Source: an uncultured Pseudodesulfovibrio sp. (GTDB lineage: Bacteria; Desulfobacterota; Desulfovibrionia; Desulfovibrionales; Desulfovibrionaceae). From it: DNA of 64,000 nucleotides. The DNA lies in assembly GCF_963677845.1 (NCBI RefSeq), contig NZ_OY782498.1, forward strand, positions 1,495,518 through 1,559,517, written 5' to 3'. Made by a program: the position numbers and the translations under genes. Each line of letters opens with the position of its first letter. Positions within the stretch are counted from its first letter, which is position 1. Below the pieces are notes generated by a model that was not told the DNA's origin, did no database searches, and was given only the letters and a program-made list of their open reading frames with translations. This document shows positions 55,584-64,000 of this stretch, one piece after another.

Positions 55584-56807
55584 CTATTCAATAGGAATCA
55601 TTTCATATGAATCGCCTGAAAGGCACCGACATCCGTCGTCCGTAATTTCAAACGTATTTTCCACACCTACCATAGCAACACCACGTATACTCTGTTTTGG
55701 CTCAATGGCGATAACCATGCCCTTCTCAAACGGAACATCAAATCCCTTGGCAATGGGTGGAAACTCATCAATGGTTAACCCTATACCATGACCGATGAAG
55801 GGCACTTTGTTTTCATCCAACCCCATAAAACCATCTGCAAAACCTTGCTTGTCCGCTTGATTAACACAATATTCATACAGTTCAGCAGGAGTCACACCCG
55901 GACGAGCTGTTTCACAACACCAATTCTGCATCTCAATACAAAAATCATGTGCCTTACGGATTTCGTCAGTCTTGGCTGATTCAGGTCCTGCAAAATACGC
56001 TTGTGTCTTATCTGTATGATATCCTTCGATCTGAAAGCCTATGTCGAGCATAAGCGGCTCACCTAATTCCCACACTTTGTTCGCATTCCCCATAAAGACG
56101 GAAGCGGGATGTTCGCCACGCAAACCAAGCGGCCCATTAAAACCACTAGGATAATTTCCTGAATCGCCAGCCGCTATATGACCAAGAAATATTTCTTCAC
56201 CATGAGCCTGCATACGCATCATGCCCATATGCCCCTCTGCAAAAAACGCCTCCCAAGCAAGATGAGAAACTTCTCGTTCTGTCATGCCCGGTTTCAACTT
56301 TTCGGGTAACAACTCATACAGGCATTTATGATGCAAGGCTCCACAACGGCGCATGATTTCCAATTCAAAATCTGACTTGACCATCTTTGCCAATGCAACA
56401 GCATGATCCCCGGGAACAATGGTATAATCCTTGAGTTTGGCAGACAGCATAACCCCGAGCTGCCATGTCAATCCGGCCATAACAGCCGCAAGAGTAGTGG
56501 TAAACGGGCTACCAACGTCAGCACATAAATTCGGAAGTTCTGAATAGGATTTAAACGACAAAACATATTCAACCCCAGCCTCAATACGCGCACGTTGAAT
56601 ACCATTGCGAATGAGTAAAACAGGTTTACCTTCCAAAGGAAGCCACAATACTCCTTGACCGAAAGTCCCTGTCAAATAGTAGATATTAAGACGTGAAAAA
56701 ACCAAAATACCACCTGCGTCTGGGGCAACCGTCTGTAAATGACGTCGAACGGCATCTTGACGACGATTCAATTCAATTTCAGGGATATGGGCAATGGCTT
56801 CAAACAT
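55584..56807 (-). CDS. M24-family metallopeptidase (Xaa-Pro aminopeptidase-like)
   Basis: Cytoplasmic peptidase of 407 residues. An N-terminal creatinase-like domain (about 1-150) is followed by the pita-bread catalytic domain with metal ligands in LMLDIGFQIEGYHTDKTQ (two Asp), GHGIGLTIDEFPPI (His), then Glu in AIEPKQ and VGVENTFEI. Likely removes N-terminal residues before proline. AAGGAG precedes the ATG. Divergent from the CoA-binding gene. Confidence 0.9.
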   Translation of the reverse strand: MFEAIAHIPEIELNRRQDAVRRHLQTVAPDAGGILVFSRLNIYYLTGTFGQGVLWLPLEGKPVLLIRNGIQRARIEAGVEYVLSFKSYSELPNLCADVGSPFTTTLAAVMAGLTWQLGVMLSAKLKDYTIVPGDHAVALAKMVKSDFELEIMRRCGALHHKCLYELLPEKLKPGMTEREVSHLAWEAFFAEGHMGMMRMQAHGEEIFLGHIAAGDSGNYPSGFNGPLGLRGEHPASVFMGNANKVWELGEPLMLDIGFQIEGYHTDKTQAYFAGPESAKTDEIRKAHDFCIEMQNWCCETARPGVTPAELYEYCVNQADKQGFADGFMGLDENKVPFIGHGIGLTIDEFPPIAKGFDVPFEKGMVIAIEPKQSIRGVAMVGVENTFEITDDGCRCLSGDSYEMIPIE

Positions 56808-56888
56808 GGGAACTCCTTCACTCTATTACAACTAGGCAATCGGCATCGTTTGCTGTACAAGTCGTCACAGTCAAACGAGGTAGATACA

Positions 56889-57308
56889 ATGTTGATTGAT
56901 ATGAAAGAGCTAGCCCCACTGTTGCGTGAGGTCAAGACCATTGCAGTGGTCGGAGCCATAGATAAACCGTCCAGACCTGTGGATGGTGTTGGCCGGACGA
57001 TGATCGATATGGGGTTCGACATCATCCCTGTTCACCCAAAACGTTCGGATGTATGGGGACTTCCCACCTACCAGACAGTAACGGATATTCCGACTCCCGT
57101 AGATGTGGTGGACCTATTCAGAGCTGCACAATTCTGTCCAGATCATGCTCATGAAGTTTTGAAGATGAATCCGCTTCCCAAAATTTTTTGGATGCAGTCC
57201 GGTGTTGTCAGCCCCGAAGCACGAAAGATCTTAGAAGGAAGCGGCATCGTTGTTGTTGAAGACCGTTGCCTTAAAGTCGAACTCCAAGCAATGGGGATCA
57301 CGAGATGA
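56889..57308 (+). CDS. CoA-binding domain protein (YccU-like)
   Basis: Small Rossmann-fold protein of 139 residues of the CoA-binding YccU family: TIAVVGAIDKPSRPVDGVGRTM, DIIPVHPKRSDVWGLPTY, VDVVDLFRAAQFCPDH, KIFWMQSGVVSPEAR. Function unknown. ATG at 56889 is preferred because GAGGTAG stands before it, while the upstream frame overlaps the divergent peptidase gene. Its stop overlaps the next gene (ATGA). Confidence 0.9.
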   Translation: MLIDMKELAPLLREVKTIAVVGAIDKPSRPVDGVGRTMIDMGFDIIPVHPKRSDVWGLPTYQTVTDIPTPVDVVDLFRAAQFCPDHAHEVLKMNPLPKIFWMQSGVVSPEARKILEGSGIVVVEDRCLKVELQAMGITR

Positions 57309-57742
57309 GTGAAATAGCTTTTGATTGTCAAATGTGTGGGCATTGTTGCCAAGGCGAAGGCGGCATCGTCATGACCGCCAAAGACCGCAAACGTCTGGCC
57401 GAACATCTCAACATTTCTGTCGATGAATTAGTCAAAAAATACGCACATCAACGCGGTGGAAAACTTCACCTCAACGTTGGGAAAGACAACTACTGTATCT
57501 TCTACAAGGAAGGATGCGGTGTGCATCCGGGACGCCCTGACATTTGTCGTGCATGGCCGTATTTTCGAGGTAACCTTGTTGATGAGTTGAGCTGGGAAAT
57601 GATTCAGGATTACTGTCCCGGTGTGAATCCCAAGGCCGGACACAAGGAATTTGTCCGTCAGGGGCGTGAGTATTTGCACAAGGAAGACCTTTTGCGCTAT
57701 GATCCAGAGACTTCACCAAACGCATTGATTTCAGAGGAATAG
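57305..57742 (+). CDS. YkgJ-family cysteine cluster protein
   Basis: Protein of 145 residues with Cys motifs CQMCGHCCQGEGG at 9-21, YCIFYKEGCGVHPGRPDICRAWPYF in the middle, and a later Cys in DYCPG. The family is predicted to bind zinc or an iron-sulfur centre, role unknown. Coupled to the CoA-binding gene by a four-base overlap and followed after 14 bases by a J-domain gene. Confidence 0.9.
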   Translation: MSEIAFDCQMCGHCCQGEGGIVMTAKDRKRLAEHLNISVDELVKKYAHQRGGKLHLNVGKDNYCIFYKEGCGVHPGRPDICRAWPYFRGNLVDELSWEMIQDYCPGVNPKAGHKEFVRQGREYLHKEDLLRYDPETSPNALISEE

Positions 57743-57756
57743 GAAAGGGTCACCCC

Positions 57757-58527
57757 ATGAATCTCCAGGAATGTCTCACAGTGCTCCAGCTCGACGCAAA
57801 CGCATCCCTGGACGATATTAAAACCGCTTTTCGCAAACTCGCATTCAAATACCATCCAGATCTGAACTCCGGCCCGAATGCGGGTAAAAAATTCCGCGAA
57901 ATTAACGAAGCCTATGTTACTGCCAAAGGCCTCCTGGATACAAATGGCTCTTCTCGCAATAATTCTGGGCAGGCTGAAACAGAAGAGCCAAAAGCCAGTC
58001 GCAAACAAGGCGCAAAAGCGTATGCGAAACAACAAAAAAAATCTTCACCCAAAAGGCCAAAACGAGCTAGGTCCACACGCGCAAGAACCCAGAAGTATTA
58101 TTACAAGGAAGAAGAAGTCCTCAAAACAATTCTTGGTGACCCTTTTGCAAAAAAAGTTTTCGAAGACATTTACAGTCAAATTCGCAAAGAACAACCAGGG
58201 TACCAAGGACCGCTTGAACTTAAAAAAAGAAAACTCCAACTCCATTGGGGCGAACGCACACTCAATCTCGACTTTTCCAAGGGTATCAAGGGATGGTTTA
58301 AAAGCCAGATGGACCACGAACAAACCGTCCAATTCCCATCACACCACCTCATGCCTGGCAGAAAAATCCGCATTACGGTAGAGCAAAAGTTTTCTAAAGG
58401 CCCCAAGACAATTGAAGTAACCCTGCCCCGAGACTTTGTCGTAGGCCGTCCCATCCGTCTTAAAGGATTGGGGAGAAAACTCGGTCCCATTGCCGGAGAT
58501 CTTCTTTTACGAATTTTGGGGAAGTAA
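57757..58527 (+). CDS. J-domain protein with DnaJ C-terminal-like segment
   Basis: Co-chaperone of 256 residues. The N-terminal J domain (1-65) has KYHPDLN, with the HPD motif that stimulates DnaK. A basic Lys/Arg-rich linker (about 70-115) follows. The C-terminal part ends with VTLPRDFVVGRPIRLKGLGRKLGPIAGDLLLRI, like the second peptide-binding barrel of DnaJ. There is no zinc-finger domain, so it is not DnaJ (encoded at 60.7 kb) and differs from CbpA. Probably targets DnaK to specific clients. Confidence 0.85.
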   Translation: MNLQECLTVLQLDANASLDDIKTAFRKLAFKYHPDLNSGPNAGKKFREINEAYVTAKGLLDTNGSSRNNSGQAETEEPKASRKQGAKAYAKQQKKSSPKRPKRARSTRARTQKYYYKEEEVLKTILGDPFAKKVFEDIYSQIRKEQPGYQGPLELKKRKLQLHWGERTLNLDFSKGIKGWFKSQMDHEQTVQFPSHHLMPGRKIRITVEQKFSKGPKTIEVTLPRDFVVGRPIRLKGLGRKLGPIAGDLLLRILGK

Positions 58528-58566
58528 CCTGATCAATCGGTAAATATCGTTCACAATTCCCCCCTC

Positions 58567-58587
58567 ATTTGGGAGATTGTCCCAAAT
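58567..58587. promoter_or_regulatory. Palindrome upstream of hisH
   Basis: Perfect eight-base arms ATTTGGGA (58567-58574) and TCCCAAAT (58580-58587) around GATTG. It stands about 110 bases before the hisH ATG and is followed by TTGACT (58588) and TTGACA (58602). There is no U-tract, so an operator near the -35 region is more likely than a terminator. Confidence 0.5.
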
Positions 58588-58694
58588 TTGACTAAATCGG
58601 ATTGACATCTTTGTAAATTTCAAGAAACTCCTTGTTTTCCCCCGTTTTTTTTACTAGTCGCTGTAAGGTAAGAGTACATAATTCGGAGGGACAG

Positions 58695-59336
58695 ATGCTC
58701 GCCATATTTGACTACAAAGCGGGAAACCAGACCAGTGTCCGTCGGGCACTTGATCATCTGGGTATTCCAAATGAAATTACCAATGATGCCGAAAAGCTCA
58801 ATAAGGCTTCCGGTATCATTTTCCCCGGAGTCGGGGCAGCAGGTCAAGCCATGGAGGAACTCCATTCCGGCGGCCTTGATGAAGTCATAAAAGGACTCAT
58901 CTGGCAAAAAAAACCTGTACTCGGAATATGTGTTGGCTGCCAGATTCTGCTGGACTATTCAGAAGAGAATGACACCAAGGCACTGGAAGTAATTCCGGGA
59001 GAATGTAGGCTGTTCAACCCTTCATGGGTTGATTATGAAGACACCACAATCCGCGTACCGCACATGGGTTGGAACCAAGTTGAACTGATCAAGGAATGTG
59101 AACTCTTCGCAGGAATTGACCCTGATGCAGATTTCTATTTCGTACACAGTTATTTCCCGCACCCTCAAAATGAATTTGTTATCGGCAACACCCGGTATGG
59201 AATTGATTTCTGCTCGGTACATGGGCGCCAAGGACTCTGGGCTGTTCAATTCCACCCTGAAAAATCTGGACGGCCAGGTTTAAAAATGCTGCAGAATTTT
59301 TACAACTACTGTCAGGAGGCCGCCAATGCTCAGTAA
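58695..59336 (+). CDS. hisH: Imidazole glycerol phosphate synthase, glutaminase subunit HisH
   Basis: Class I glutamine amidotransferase of 213 residues supplying ammonia to HisF in histidine and AICAR synthesis. Oxyanion and nucleophile region [12 protein letters not shown], and catalytic His-Glu in [10 protein letters not shown], are present. N-terminal [17 protein letters not shown] is typical. ATG at 58695 has GGAGGGA. The frame is open to 58632. It overlaps hisF by 11 bases. Other his genes are not in the window. Confidence 0.95.
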   Translation: MLAIFDYKAGNQTSVRRALDHLGIPNEITNDAEKLNKASGIIFPGVGAAGQAMEELHSGGLDEVIKGLIWQKKPVLGICVGCQILLDYSEENDTKALEVIPGECRLFNPSWVDYEDTTIRVPHMGWNQVELIKECELFAGIDPDADFYFVHSYFPHPQNEFVIGNTRYGIDFCSVHGRQGLWAVQFHPEKSGRPGLKMLQNFYNYCQEAANAQ

Positions 59337-60105
59337 GCGTGTCATTCCCTGTCTCGATGTCCGCAATGGCAGATTGACCAAGGGCATAAAATTCAAAGAC
59401 AATGTGGATATCGGCGACCCGGTTGAAACCGCCAAGAAGTATTATGAAGAAGGCGCTGATGAAATCGTCTTTTACGACATCACCGCATCCCACGAAGCTC
59501 GCGGTATTTTTCTTGATGTTGTTGAAAAGGTAGCCTCTCAAATATTCATTCCCTTCTCCGTCGGTGGTGGCATAAATACCGTTGACGACATGCGCGATGT
59601 GCTCGTTGCAGGCGCAGAAAAGGTCTCCGTCAATTCCGGGGCTGTCAAAAATCCGGATATCATCAGTGAAGGTGCTGCCCGCTTTGGTTCACAATGCGTA
59701 GTGCTTGGCATGGATGTAAAACGTGTGGACAAGTCCGAAAAAATCCCCTCTGGATTTGAGATCGTCATCCATGGCGGTCGTAAATTCATGGGCCTTGATG
59801 CCATTGAATGGGCCAAAACAGGCGAAGCCCTTGGAGCCGGTGAAATCTGCCTCAACTCCATTGATGCAGATGGCGTTAAAAACGGATATGATTTAGAACT
59901 GACCAAAATTATTGCTGAATCCGTCACCATTCCGGTAATTGCTTCCGGCGGAGCTGGTAACGCCCAACACATGGTGGATGCTGTTACCACGGGCAAAGCA
60001 ACAGCCGCGCTCATCGCCTCAATCGTCCATTACGGCGAATACACTATTCCCGAACTGAAAGAATATATGGCTAACGCCGGAGTGCAAACTCGCGCGATCT
60101 GGTAG
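59326..60105 (+). CDS. hisF: Imidazole glycerol phosphate synthase, cyclase subunit HisF
   Basis: TIM-barrel cyclase of 259 residues that uses ammonia from HisH. Catalytic Asp11 in [10 protein letters not shown] and the second Asp in LGMDVKR are present, as are phosphate-binding [12 protein letters not shown] and [20 protein letters not shown] precedes the ATG within the end of hisH. Confidence 0.96.
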   Translation: MLSKRVIPCLDVRNGRLTKGIKFKDNVDIGDPVETAKKYYEEGADEIVFYDITASHEARGIFLDVVEKVASQIFIPFSVGGGINTVDDMRDVLVAGAEKVSVNSGAVKNPDIISEGAARFGSQCVVLGMDVKRVDKSEKIPSGFEIVIHGGRKFMGLDAIEWAKTGEALGAGEICLNSIDADGVKNGYDLELTKIIAESVTIPVIASGGAGNAQHMVDAVTTGKATAALIASIVHYGEYTIPELKEYMANAGVQTRAIW

Positions 60106-60127
60106 ACCATACTCTCTCGACCACAAT

Positions 60128-60160
60128 AAAAGCCGCCCTCCATACGGAGAGCGGCTTTAT
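60128..60160. terminator. Bidirectional terminator between hisF and moaC
   Basis: Stem AAAGCCGC-CTCC/GGAG-GCGGCTTT with one internal mismatch and an ATAC loop. It is flanked by TTTATTCTT on the plus side and TTTTATTG on the minus side. Confidence 0.88.
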
Positions 60161-60180
60161 TCTTATTGACTTAATTTAGA

Positions 60181-60660
60181 TTACTCAGCCCGGAAGGTTC
60201 CACTTTTACCGCCTGACTTGAAGACCAACCGACAGGCGTCGATGACAACGTCTTTCTGTACGGCTTTGCACATGTCATAAATAGTGGCAGCAGCTACCTG
60301 AACGCCAATCAAAGCTTCCATCTCAATACCAGTCTTGTATGTTGTACGCACTTCGCACTCAAGCTCAATGGCATTTTCATCGTCCAAAACAATAAATCGA
60401 ATGTCCACATAGCTGATAGGCATCGGATGGCACATGGGAATCAAATCGGCAGTCCGTTTTGCAGCCTGAATACCCGCTATTTTAGCGGTAGTTAACACAT
60501 CACCTTTGGGCAATGCATTCTGCTTAAGCAATTGCAGTGTCTCGGGAGCCAGTCGAACAATACCCCGCACAATAGCTGTACGCTGAGTATCCTTCTTCTC
60601 TGACACGTCGACCATGCGGGCGTTACCGTCATCATCCATATGCGAAAAACCGTCAACCAT
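60181..60660 (-). CDS. moaC: Cyclic pyranopterin monophosphate synthase MoaC
   Basis: Molybdenum-cofactor enzyme of 159 residues that forms cPMP with MoaA. Family segments: ARMVDVSEK, TAKIAGIQAAKRTADLIPMCHP, TGIEMEALIGVQVAAATIYDMCKAV. GGGAG precedes the ATG. It is four bases after dnaJ, an unusual partner. Needed for molybdo- or tungsto-enzymes such as formate dehydrogenase. Confidence 0.95.
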   Translation of the reverse strand: MVDGFSHMDDDGNARMVDVSEKKDTQRTAIVRGIVRLAPETLQLLKQNALPKGDVLTTAKIAGIQAAKRTADLIPMCHPMPISYVDIRFIVLDDENAIELECEVRTTYKTGIEMEALIGVQVAAATIYDMCKAVQKDVVIDACRLVFKSGGKSGTFRAE

Positions 60661-60664
60661 GTGA

Positions 60665-61783
60665 CTAATCTCCCATTACTTTTTCTTTGGCCTTCTTAAA
60701 AAAGCCTTTAGCCTTAGTAGACAATTTACTTGCCTCGATCTCGGCAAACTCTTTCAGCAGCTCTTCCTGGCGAGCATTAAGCCGAGTCGGAGTCTTGACC
60801 TTGATTTCCACCAAGAGATCACCATTATGCGTGCTCCCCAAATGAGGCATGCCAAGCCCACGAAGACGGAAAACCTCTCCGCTTTGAGTGCCACTCGGAA
60901 TATCCAGATTAACCGGATCATCCAAAGTCGGCACTTCCATACGATGACCAAGTGCTGCCTCGACCATGGATATTTCACGGCTAATAATCAGGTTCTGTCC
61001 CTGACGTTCAAAAATCTCATCCGACGTCACCCGAATAACAACATACAAATCACCTGGGGGACCGCCAAACATACCAGCTTCACCCTCGCCACGAAGACGA
61101 AGTCTGGAATTATTATCAACTCCAGCCGGGATTCTAACTTTAAGATCCTTGTCCTTAATGACAGAACCACGGCCCATGCACTCATCACAGGGATCAGTAA
61201 TAATCTGTCCTGCCCCCTGACAATGAGGACAAGTCACGGAAATACGGAAAAACCCTTGCGATTGCTGCATGGAACCGGAACCACCGCACTGGGGACACGT
61301 TTCCGCCGTAGACCCTGGTGCTGCACCGGACCCGTCACACTCCTCGCAAGCGACTTCAACGGGGATCTGAATATCAACTTCCGCTCCCTTTGCCGCTTCA
61401 CGGAAAGAAATTTCCAGATTGTACCGAAGATCGGACCCGGCACGTGGACGATTGCCACCGCCTCGACCAGCAGAAGAAAAACCGAAAACTTCACCGAAAA
61501 TATCGCTGAATGCTCCGAATATATCTTCGTTACTGGAAAAACCGGAAAAACCGTTCCCGTTTACACCTTCGTGACCAAAACGGTCATAGGCTTGCCGCTT
61601 ATCATCGTTACCGAGAATCTCATACGCTTCAGCTGCTTCCTTAAACTTGGATTCAGCTTCAGGGTCATCCTGATTCCGATCTGGATGATACTTGAATGCT
61701 TTTTTTCGATATGCCGACTTGATCGCGTCCTGGGATGCAGATGAATCCACTCCCAACACTTCATAATAATCGCGTTTGGACAT
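60665..61783 (-). CDS. dnaJ: Chaperone protein DnaJ
   Basis: Full-length type I Hsp40 of 372 residues. J domain with KYHPDRN (1-70), Gly/Phe-rich region (about 75-115), zinc-finger domain with four CxxCxGxG-like repeats ([32 protein letters not shown]), and C-terminal substrate domains ending in a Lys-rich tail. Lies ten bases after rpoZ and has no obvious Shine-Dalgarno, suggesting coupling. No dnaK or grpE adjacent. Confidence 0.96.
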   Translation of the reverse strand: MSKRDYYEVLGVDSSASQDAIKSAYRKKAFKYHPDRNQDDPEAESKFKEAAEAYEILGNDDKRQAYDRFGHEGVNGNGFSGFSSNEDIFGAFSDIFGEVFGFSSAGRGGGNRPRAGSDLRYNLEISFREAAKGAEVDIQIPVEVACEECDGSGAAPGSTAETCPQCGGSGSMQQSQGFFRISVTCPHCQGAGQIITDPCDECMGRGSVIKDKDLKVRIPAGVDNNSRLRLRGEGEAGMFGGPPGDLYVVIRVTSDEIFERQGQNLIISREISMVEAALGHRMEVPTLDDPVNLDIPSGTQSGEVFRLRGLGMPHLGSTHNGDLLVEIKVKTPTRLNARQEELLKEFAEIEASKLSTKAKGFFKKAKEKVMGD

Positions 61784-61793
61784 GATGAGTTAC

Positions 61794-62024
61794 TTAGGCA
61801 TCCTCAGGAAGTTCAGCATCAAGATTGGCCTCGGGAATCGGACGGTCGGGGACGACCTTGCCCGCTGCGATTTCACGCAGAGAGCTGACGATTTCCTTAT
61901 TACTGGATGTCACCAAAGGTTCGTACCCTTCACGGTACTGCTTGACCCTTTTAATACCCATCTGTGTGATAAGAAAACGATTACTCACCTTTGCCAGACA
62001 ATCTTCAACAGTAATACGAGCCAT
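61794..62024 (-). CDS. rpoZ: RNA polymerase omega subunit
   Basis: Small subunit of 76 residues. [20 protein letters not shown] is the conserved N-terminus, and the [14 protein letters not shown] helix follows. The acidic tail is common in this group. AAGGAGAA precedes the ATG. In front of dnaJ and moaC on the same strand. Confidence 0.95.
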   Translation of the reverse strand: MARITVEDCLAKVSNRFLITQMGIKRVKQYREGYEPLVTSSNKEIVSSLREIAAGKVVPDRPIPEANLDAELPEDA

Positions 62025-62067
62025 GTTATTCTCCTTCTTCGTTACGAAGAGATAATTCCTCGATATT

Positions 62068-63405
62068 TCAAATTCTACCGGCTGGGAACATGCCCTGCAA
62101 ATCTTTCAACAACCGGCTGGAAACCGGATAATACATCCCATCTCCATTCTTCATCCAGCACTGACCTTGAGGCAGCTTCGGGTCAGCGTAAAAGGTCATA
62201 GCCTTCAACAACTGCCCGGCATCATCCAAAAGCCGACACTGCATGAGCTTTACAGCCGAAGCTGCCAAATTATTAAGCGGCAACGCTTCGAACTGTAACT
62301 CAGTAAATCTCCAGAGCGACATGTCAATGCCGGGGATATCTTTTTCTCCCCCATGTACACGCCACCCTGAATCACTTCGTTCGACCACGTAACGATTACT
62401 TCCGTGCTCAATAACAAAACTGGCTACTTCACCAATCTCTAAAGTAAAAACATTCCGTCCTTGAACATCAAACGCGCTACGCACCAACTGGCTGACACTT
62501 TCCGCGTCAAGCAAAAAAGGTACTGTCAGCCAAGACGACCTGCCGATATACCGATTCGGATCGTCCTTAAAAGTAAAAAATTCTACAGAATGAGCCATGT
62601 CATTCTGTTTGCTCCAAAGTCGAATCGTCAACGCAGCCATTCTTTGTTCAGTCACGACAGGATCAAGCATCAACTTTCCGGCCCGCAACAAAGCCAAGGC
62701 ATGAATATACAACTTAATTTTTGATTCCGAGGCTTTTTTCCCCTTGAGATACCCCGGCAAGTTAAAAGTATACCCTTGCGCAGACTGCTCTACTAGCCAA
62801 CTGGACCCAAAGGGCTGAACCAGTTGAATCTTATGAATTTCATTTTCATTAAAAGAAAAGACTCTAGTATCAATAAAATTCTCAGCCGGTTGCATCAGTT
62901 CATCAAACGACTGCTTATCAAATGCGTATACCAATGCTGGATTTTCGGAATTCCAACCGTAAACAGTCCCAGACTCACAGGAGGTCAATCGAATCGTTAA
63001 CGATTCTCCACCCTTTTTGCCAAAAGTCAGTATCACTTTAAATTCTGGCTCTTCCAAACCGAACTCTTCAGGGCCACCTCGATCAAAACCACCAATGGAC
63101 CTATGTGGAGTCAGGTCAACAAGCATTGATTTATATGACAAAACTCGTCCGGTCAGTGCACGAGCCTTAATATTCCACGAAGCCCCCGGCACATGAATTT
63201 CCCATCCAGTCCCGACAGACACTAAGGTGTATGAACCGTCAGGGGTCTGAACATGTATCGACTCGACTGGATCGAGAGATCGAGACAACCATCGGGATAC
63301 AACCTGATTGGTATTTCCATAAGACGAATACCAATAAGCGCCTCCGGCCAGACCGACCACAAGTACCAAGGCTGCGAAATAGACGTATCGTTTCAAATCA
63401 GGCAT
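62068..63405 (-). CDS. DUF4340 domain protein
   Basis: Protein of 445 residues anchored by an N-terminal membrane helix (about 6-27) with a repeated beta-rich periplasmic part ([24 protein letters not shown] is typical of DUF4340). The family often accompanies gliding-type ABC transporters, none of which is seen here. GGAGGG touches the ATG at 63405, too close for good initiation. A TTG at 63396 is better spaced from it and may be the true start. Function unknown. Confidence 0.82.
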   Translation of the reverse strand: MPDLKRYVYFAALVLVVGLAGGAYWYSSYGNTNQVVSRWLSRSLDPVESIHVQTPDGSYTLVSVGTGWEIHVPGASWNIKARALTGRVLSYKSMLVDLTPHRSIGGFDRGGPEEFGLEEPEFKVILTFGKKGGESLTIRLTSCESGTVYGWNSENPALVYAFDKQSFDELMQPAENFIDTRVFSFNENEIHKIQLVQPFGSSWLVEQSAQGYTFNLPGYLKGKKASESKIKLYIHALALLRAGKLMLDPVVTEQRMAALTIRLWSKQNDMAHSVEFFTFKDDPNRYIGRSSWLTVPFLLDAESVSQLVRSAFDVQGRNVFTLEIGEVASFVIEHGSNRYVVERSDSGWRVHGGEKDIPGIDMSLWRFTELQFEALPLNNLAASAVKLMQCRLLDDAGQLLKAMTFYADPKLPQGQCWMKNGDGMYYPVSSRLLKDLQGMFPAGRI

Positions 63406-63571
63406 CCCTCCGCAAGGAACCCGTTATCAACAAAGGAAAGGGCACACCGCCACCGCTTTCGGTCGGAAAGCTTGTTAAATTGCCCCAGGAGCACTTGCAA
63501 GTCAAGGAAGAATACTCTATCTGCCTGACTTGGTCCGCCTTTCATAACAAAACCGGCAGGAGAAGAACAGA

Positions 63572-64000
63572 TGGCCTCATGGGGCAAACTCACCTTTGCA
63601 CAAAAAAACTGTGTTTCAGCCACAGGTAAACTCATGCAAAAGACCGAAATGGTCTCACCCAACGCACGAATCGGCCTTGCCATCTCTGGCGGGGTTGACA
63701 GTTTTCTCATGCTCAAGGTCATGATGATTCGTCAAGCAATAATGCCGTTTCCTGTTGAACTGATGGTTCTTCATATAAACCCAGGCTTTGACCTAGAATC
63801 TCATATGCCGCTTGTCGACTGGTGTGCTCAGAATGGCGTCCCTGCTCACATTGAACTGACTGACTTCGGTCCTCGCGCCCATACAAATGAAAACCGAAAA
63901 AACTCACCTTGCTTTTATTGCAGCATGCACCGCAGAAAAAGACTTTTCGAACTGTGTCGCGATTACAACCTCAGCCATTTGGCTTTTGGACACAATGCCG
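63572..64000 (+). CDS. PP-loop ATPase, TtcA-like (5' part, runs off the window)
   Basis: Open frame from ATG at 63572 (CAGGAGAA upstream) to the window edge, 143 codons with no stop. The PP-loop SGGVDS lies near residue 42, and a C-X2-C (CFYCSMHRRKRLFELC) near 113 matches the TtcA family of tRNA 2-thiocytidine synthases and relatives. After FGHNA the catalytic pattern continues outside the window. The target tRNA or other thiolation substrate cannot be judged from the fragment. A weak promoter (TTGCAA at 63495, TATCTG at 63518) may precede it. Confidence 0.85.

Noticed and set aside
60827..61744. Plus-strand open frame of 305 codons
   Set aside because: Antisense to dnaJ.

Overview
The window is ordinary bacterial chromosome, densely coded on both strands. 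It most probably comes from a Desulfovibrio/Pseudodesulfovibrio-like sulfate reducer (Desulfovibrionales). This is inferred from a single-chain pyruvate:ferredoxin oxidoreductase, the lpxI route of lipid A synthesis, a tolQR-tolA-tolB-pal set with a TonB-like TolA, a BFN-domain protein beside miaB, and Shine-Dalgarno-led genes of moderate GC. No 16S gene or other decisive marker is present.

Layout. 1-6.4 kb (minus): a polar amino-acid ABC permease and binding protein, then a four-gene BMP-type purine-nucleoside ABC importer. 6.4-8.0 kb (minus): purine phosphoribosyltransferase and glucokinase. 8.0-9.7 kb (minus): a MotB-MotA stator pair in reversed order. 9.9-10.5 kb (plus): Maf. 10.5-13.6 kb (plus): an AT-rich accessory block with MarR, flavodoxin, an MBL hydrolase, an unknown protein and FosX. 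It has palindromic operators and two promoters whose transcripts look leaderless. It runs into pgpA. 14.1-18.1 kb (minus): tol-pal. 18.2-20.7 kb (minus): miaB, a bifunctional-nuclease-domain protein and a PHP hydrolase. 20.8-23.4 kb (minus): three consecutive kinase-fold genes. 23.5-25.7 kb: cutA (minus), nth-tgt (plus).

25.7-41.4 kb (minus): yihY, a large AsmA-like protein, a DUF89 protein, then a long envelope-biogenesis run transcribed lysS-lolC-lolD-bamA-ompH-lpxD-fabZ-lpxA-lpxI. These genes couple lipoprotein sorting, outer-membrane protein assembly and lipid A synthesis. 41.5-41.9 kb: two identical tRNA-Asn genes, each with its own promoter and terminator. 42-46.8 kb (plus): Na/Pi cotransporter, an unknown anchored protein, a persulfide dioxygenase/rhodanese fusion and a SpoIIAA-like protein. 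46.8-47.3 kb: the only gene-poor gap, holding a CRP-type palindrome. 47.3-51.3 kb (plus): PFOR and a small Cys-rich-headed protein. 51.5-51.8 kb (minus): two identical tRNA-Lys genes. 51.9-55.5 kb (plus): DsbD-like reductase, Fe-ADH, DUF2867 protein. 55.6-60.1 kb: an M24 peptidase (minus), then CoA-binding, YkgJ and J-domain proteins and hisHF (plus). 60.2-63.4 kb (minus): a DUF4340 protein, rpoZ, dnaJ and moaC. A TtcA-like PP-loop gene (plus) runs off the right edge.

No CRISPR array, insertion sequence, prophage or complete defence system was seen. The least ordinary parts are the AT-rich MarR/flavodoxin/MBL/FosX block, the three-kinase operon, the CstB-like persulfide enzyme, the N-terminally extended BamA, and several unexplained palindromes.
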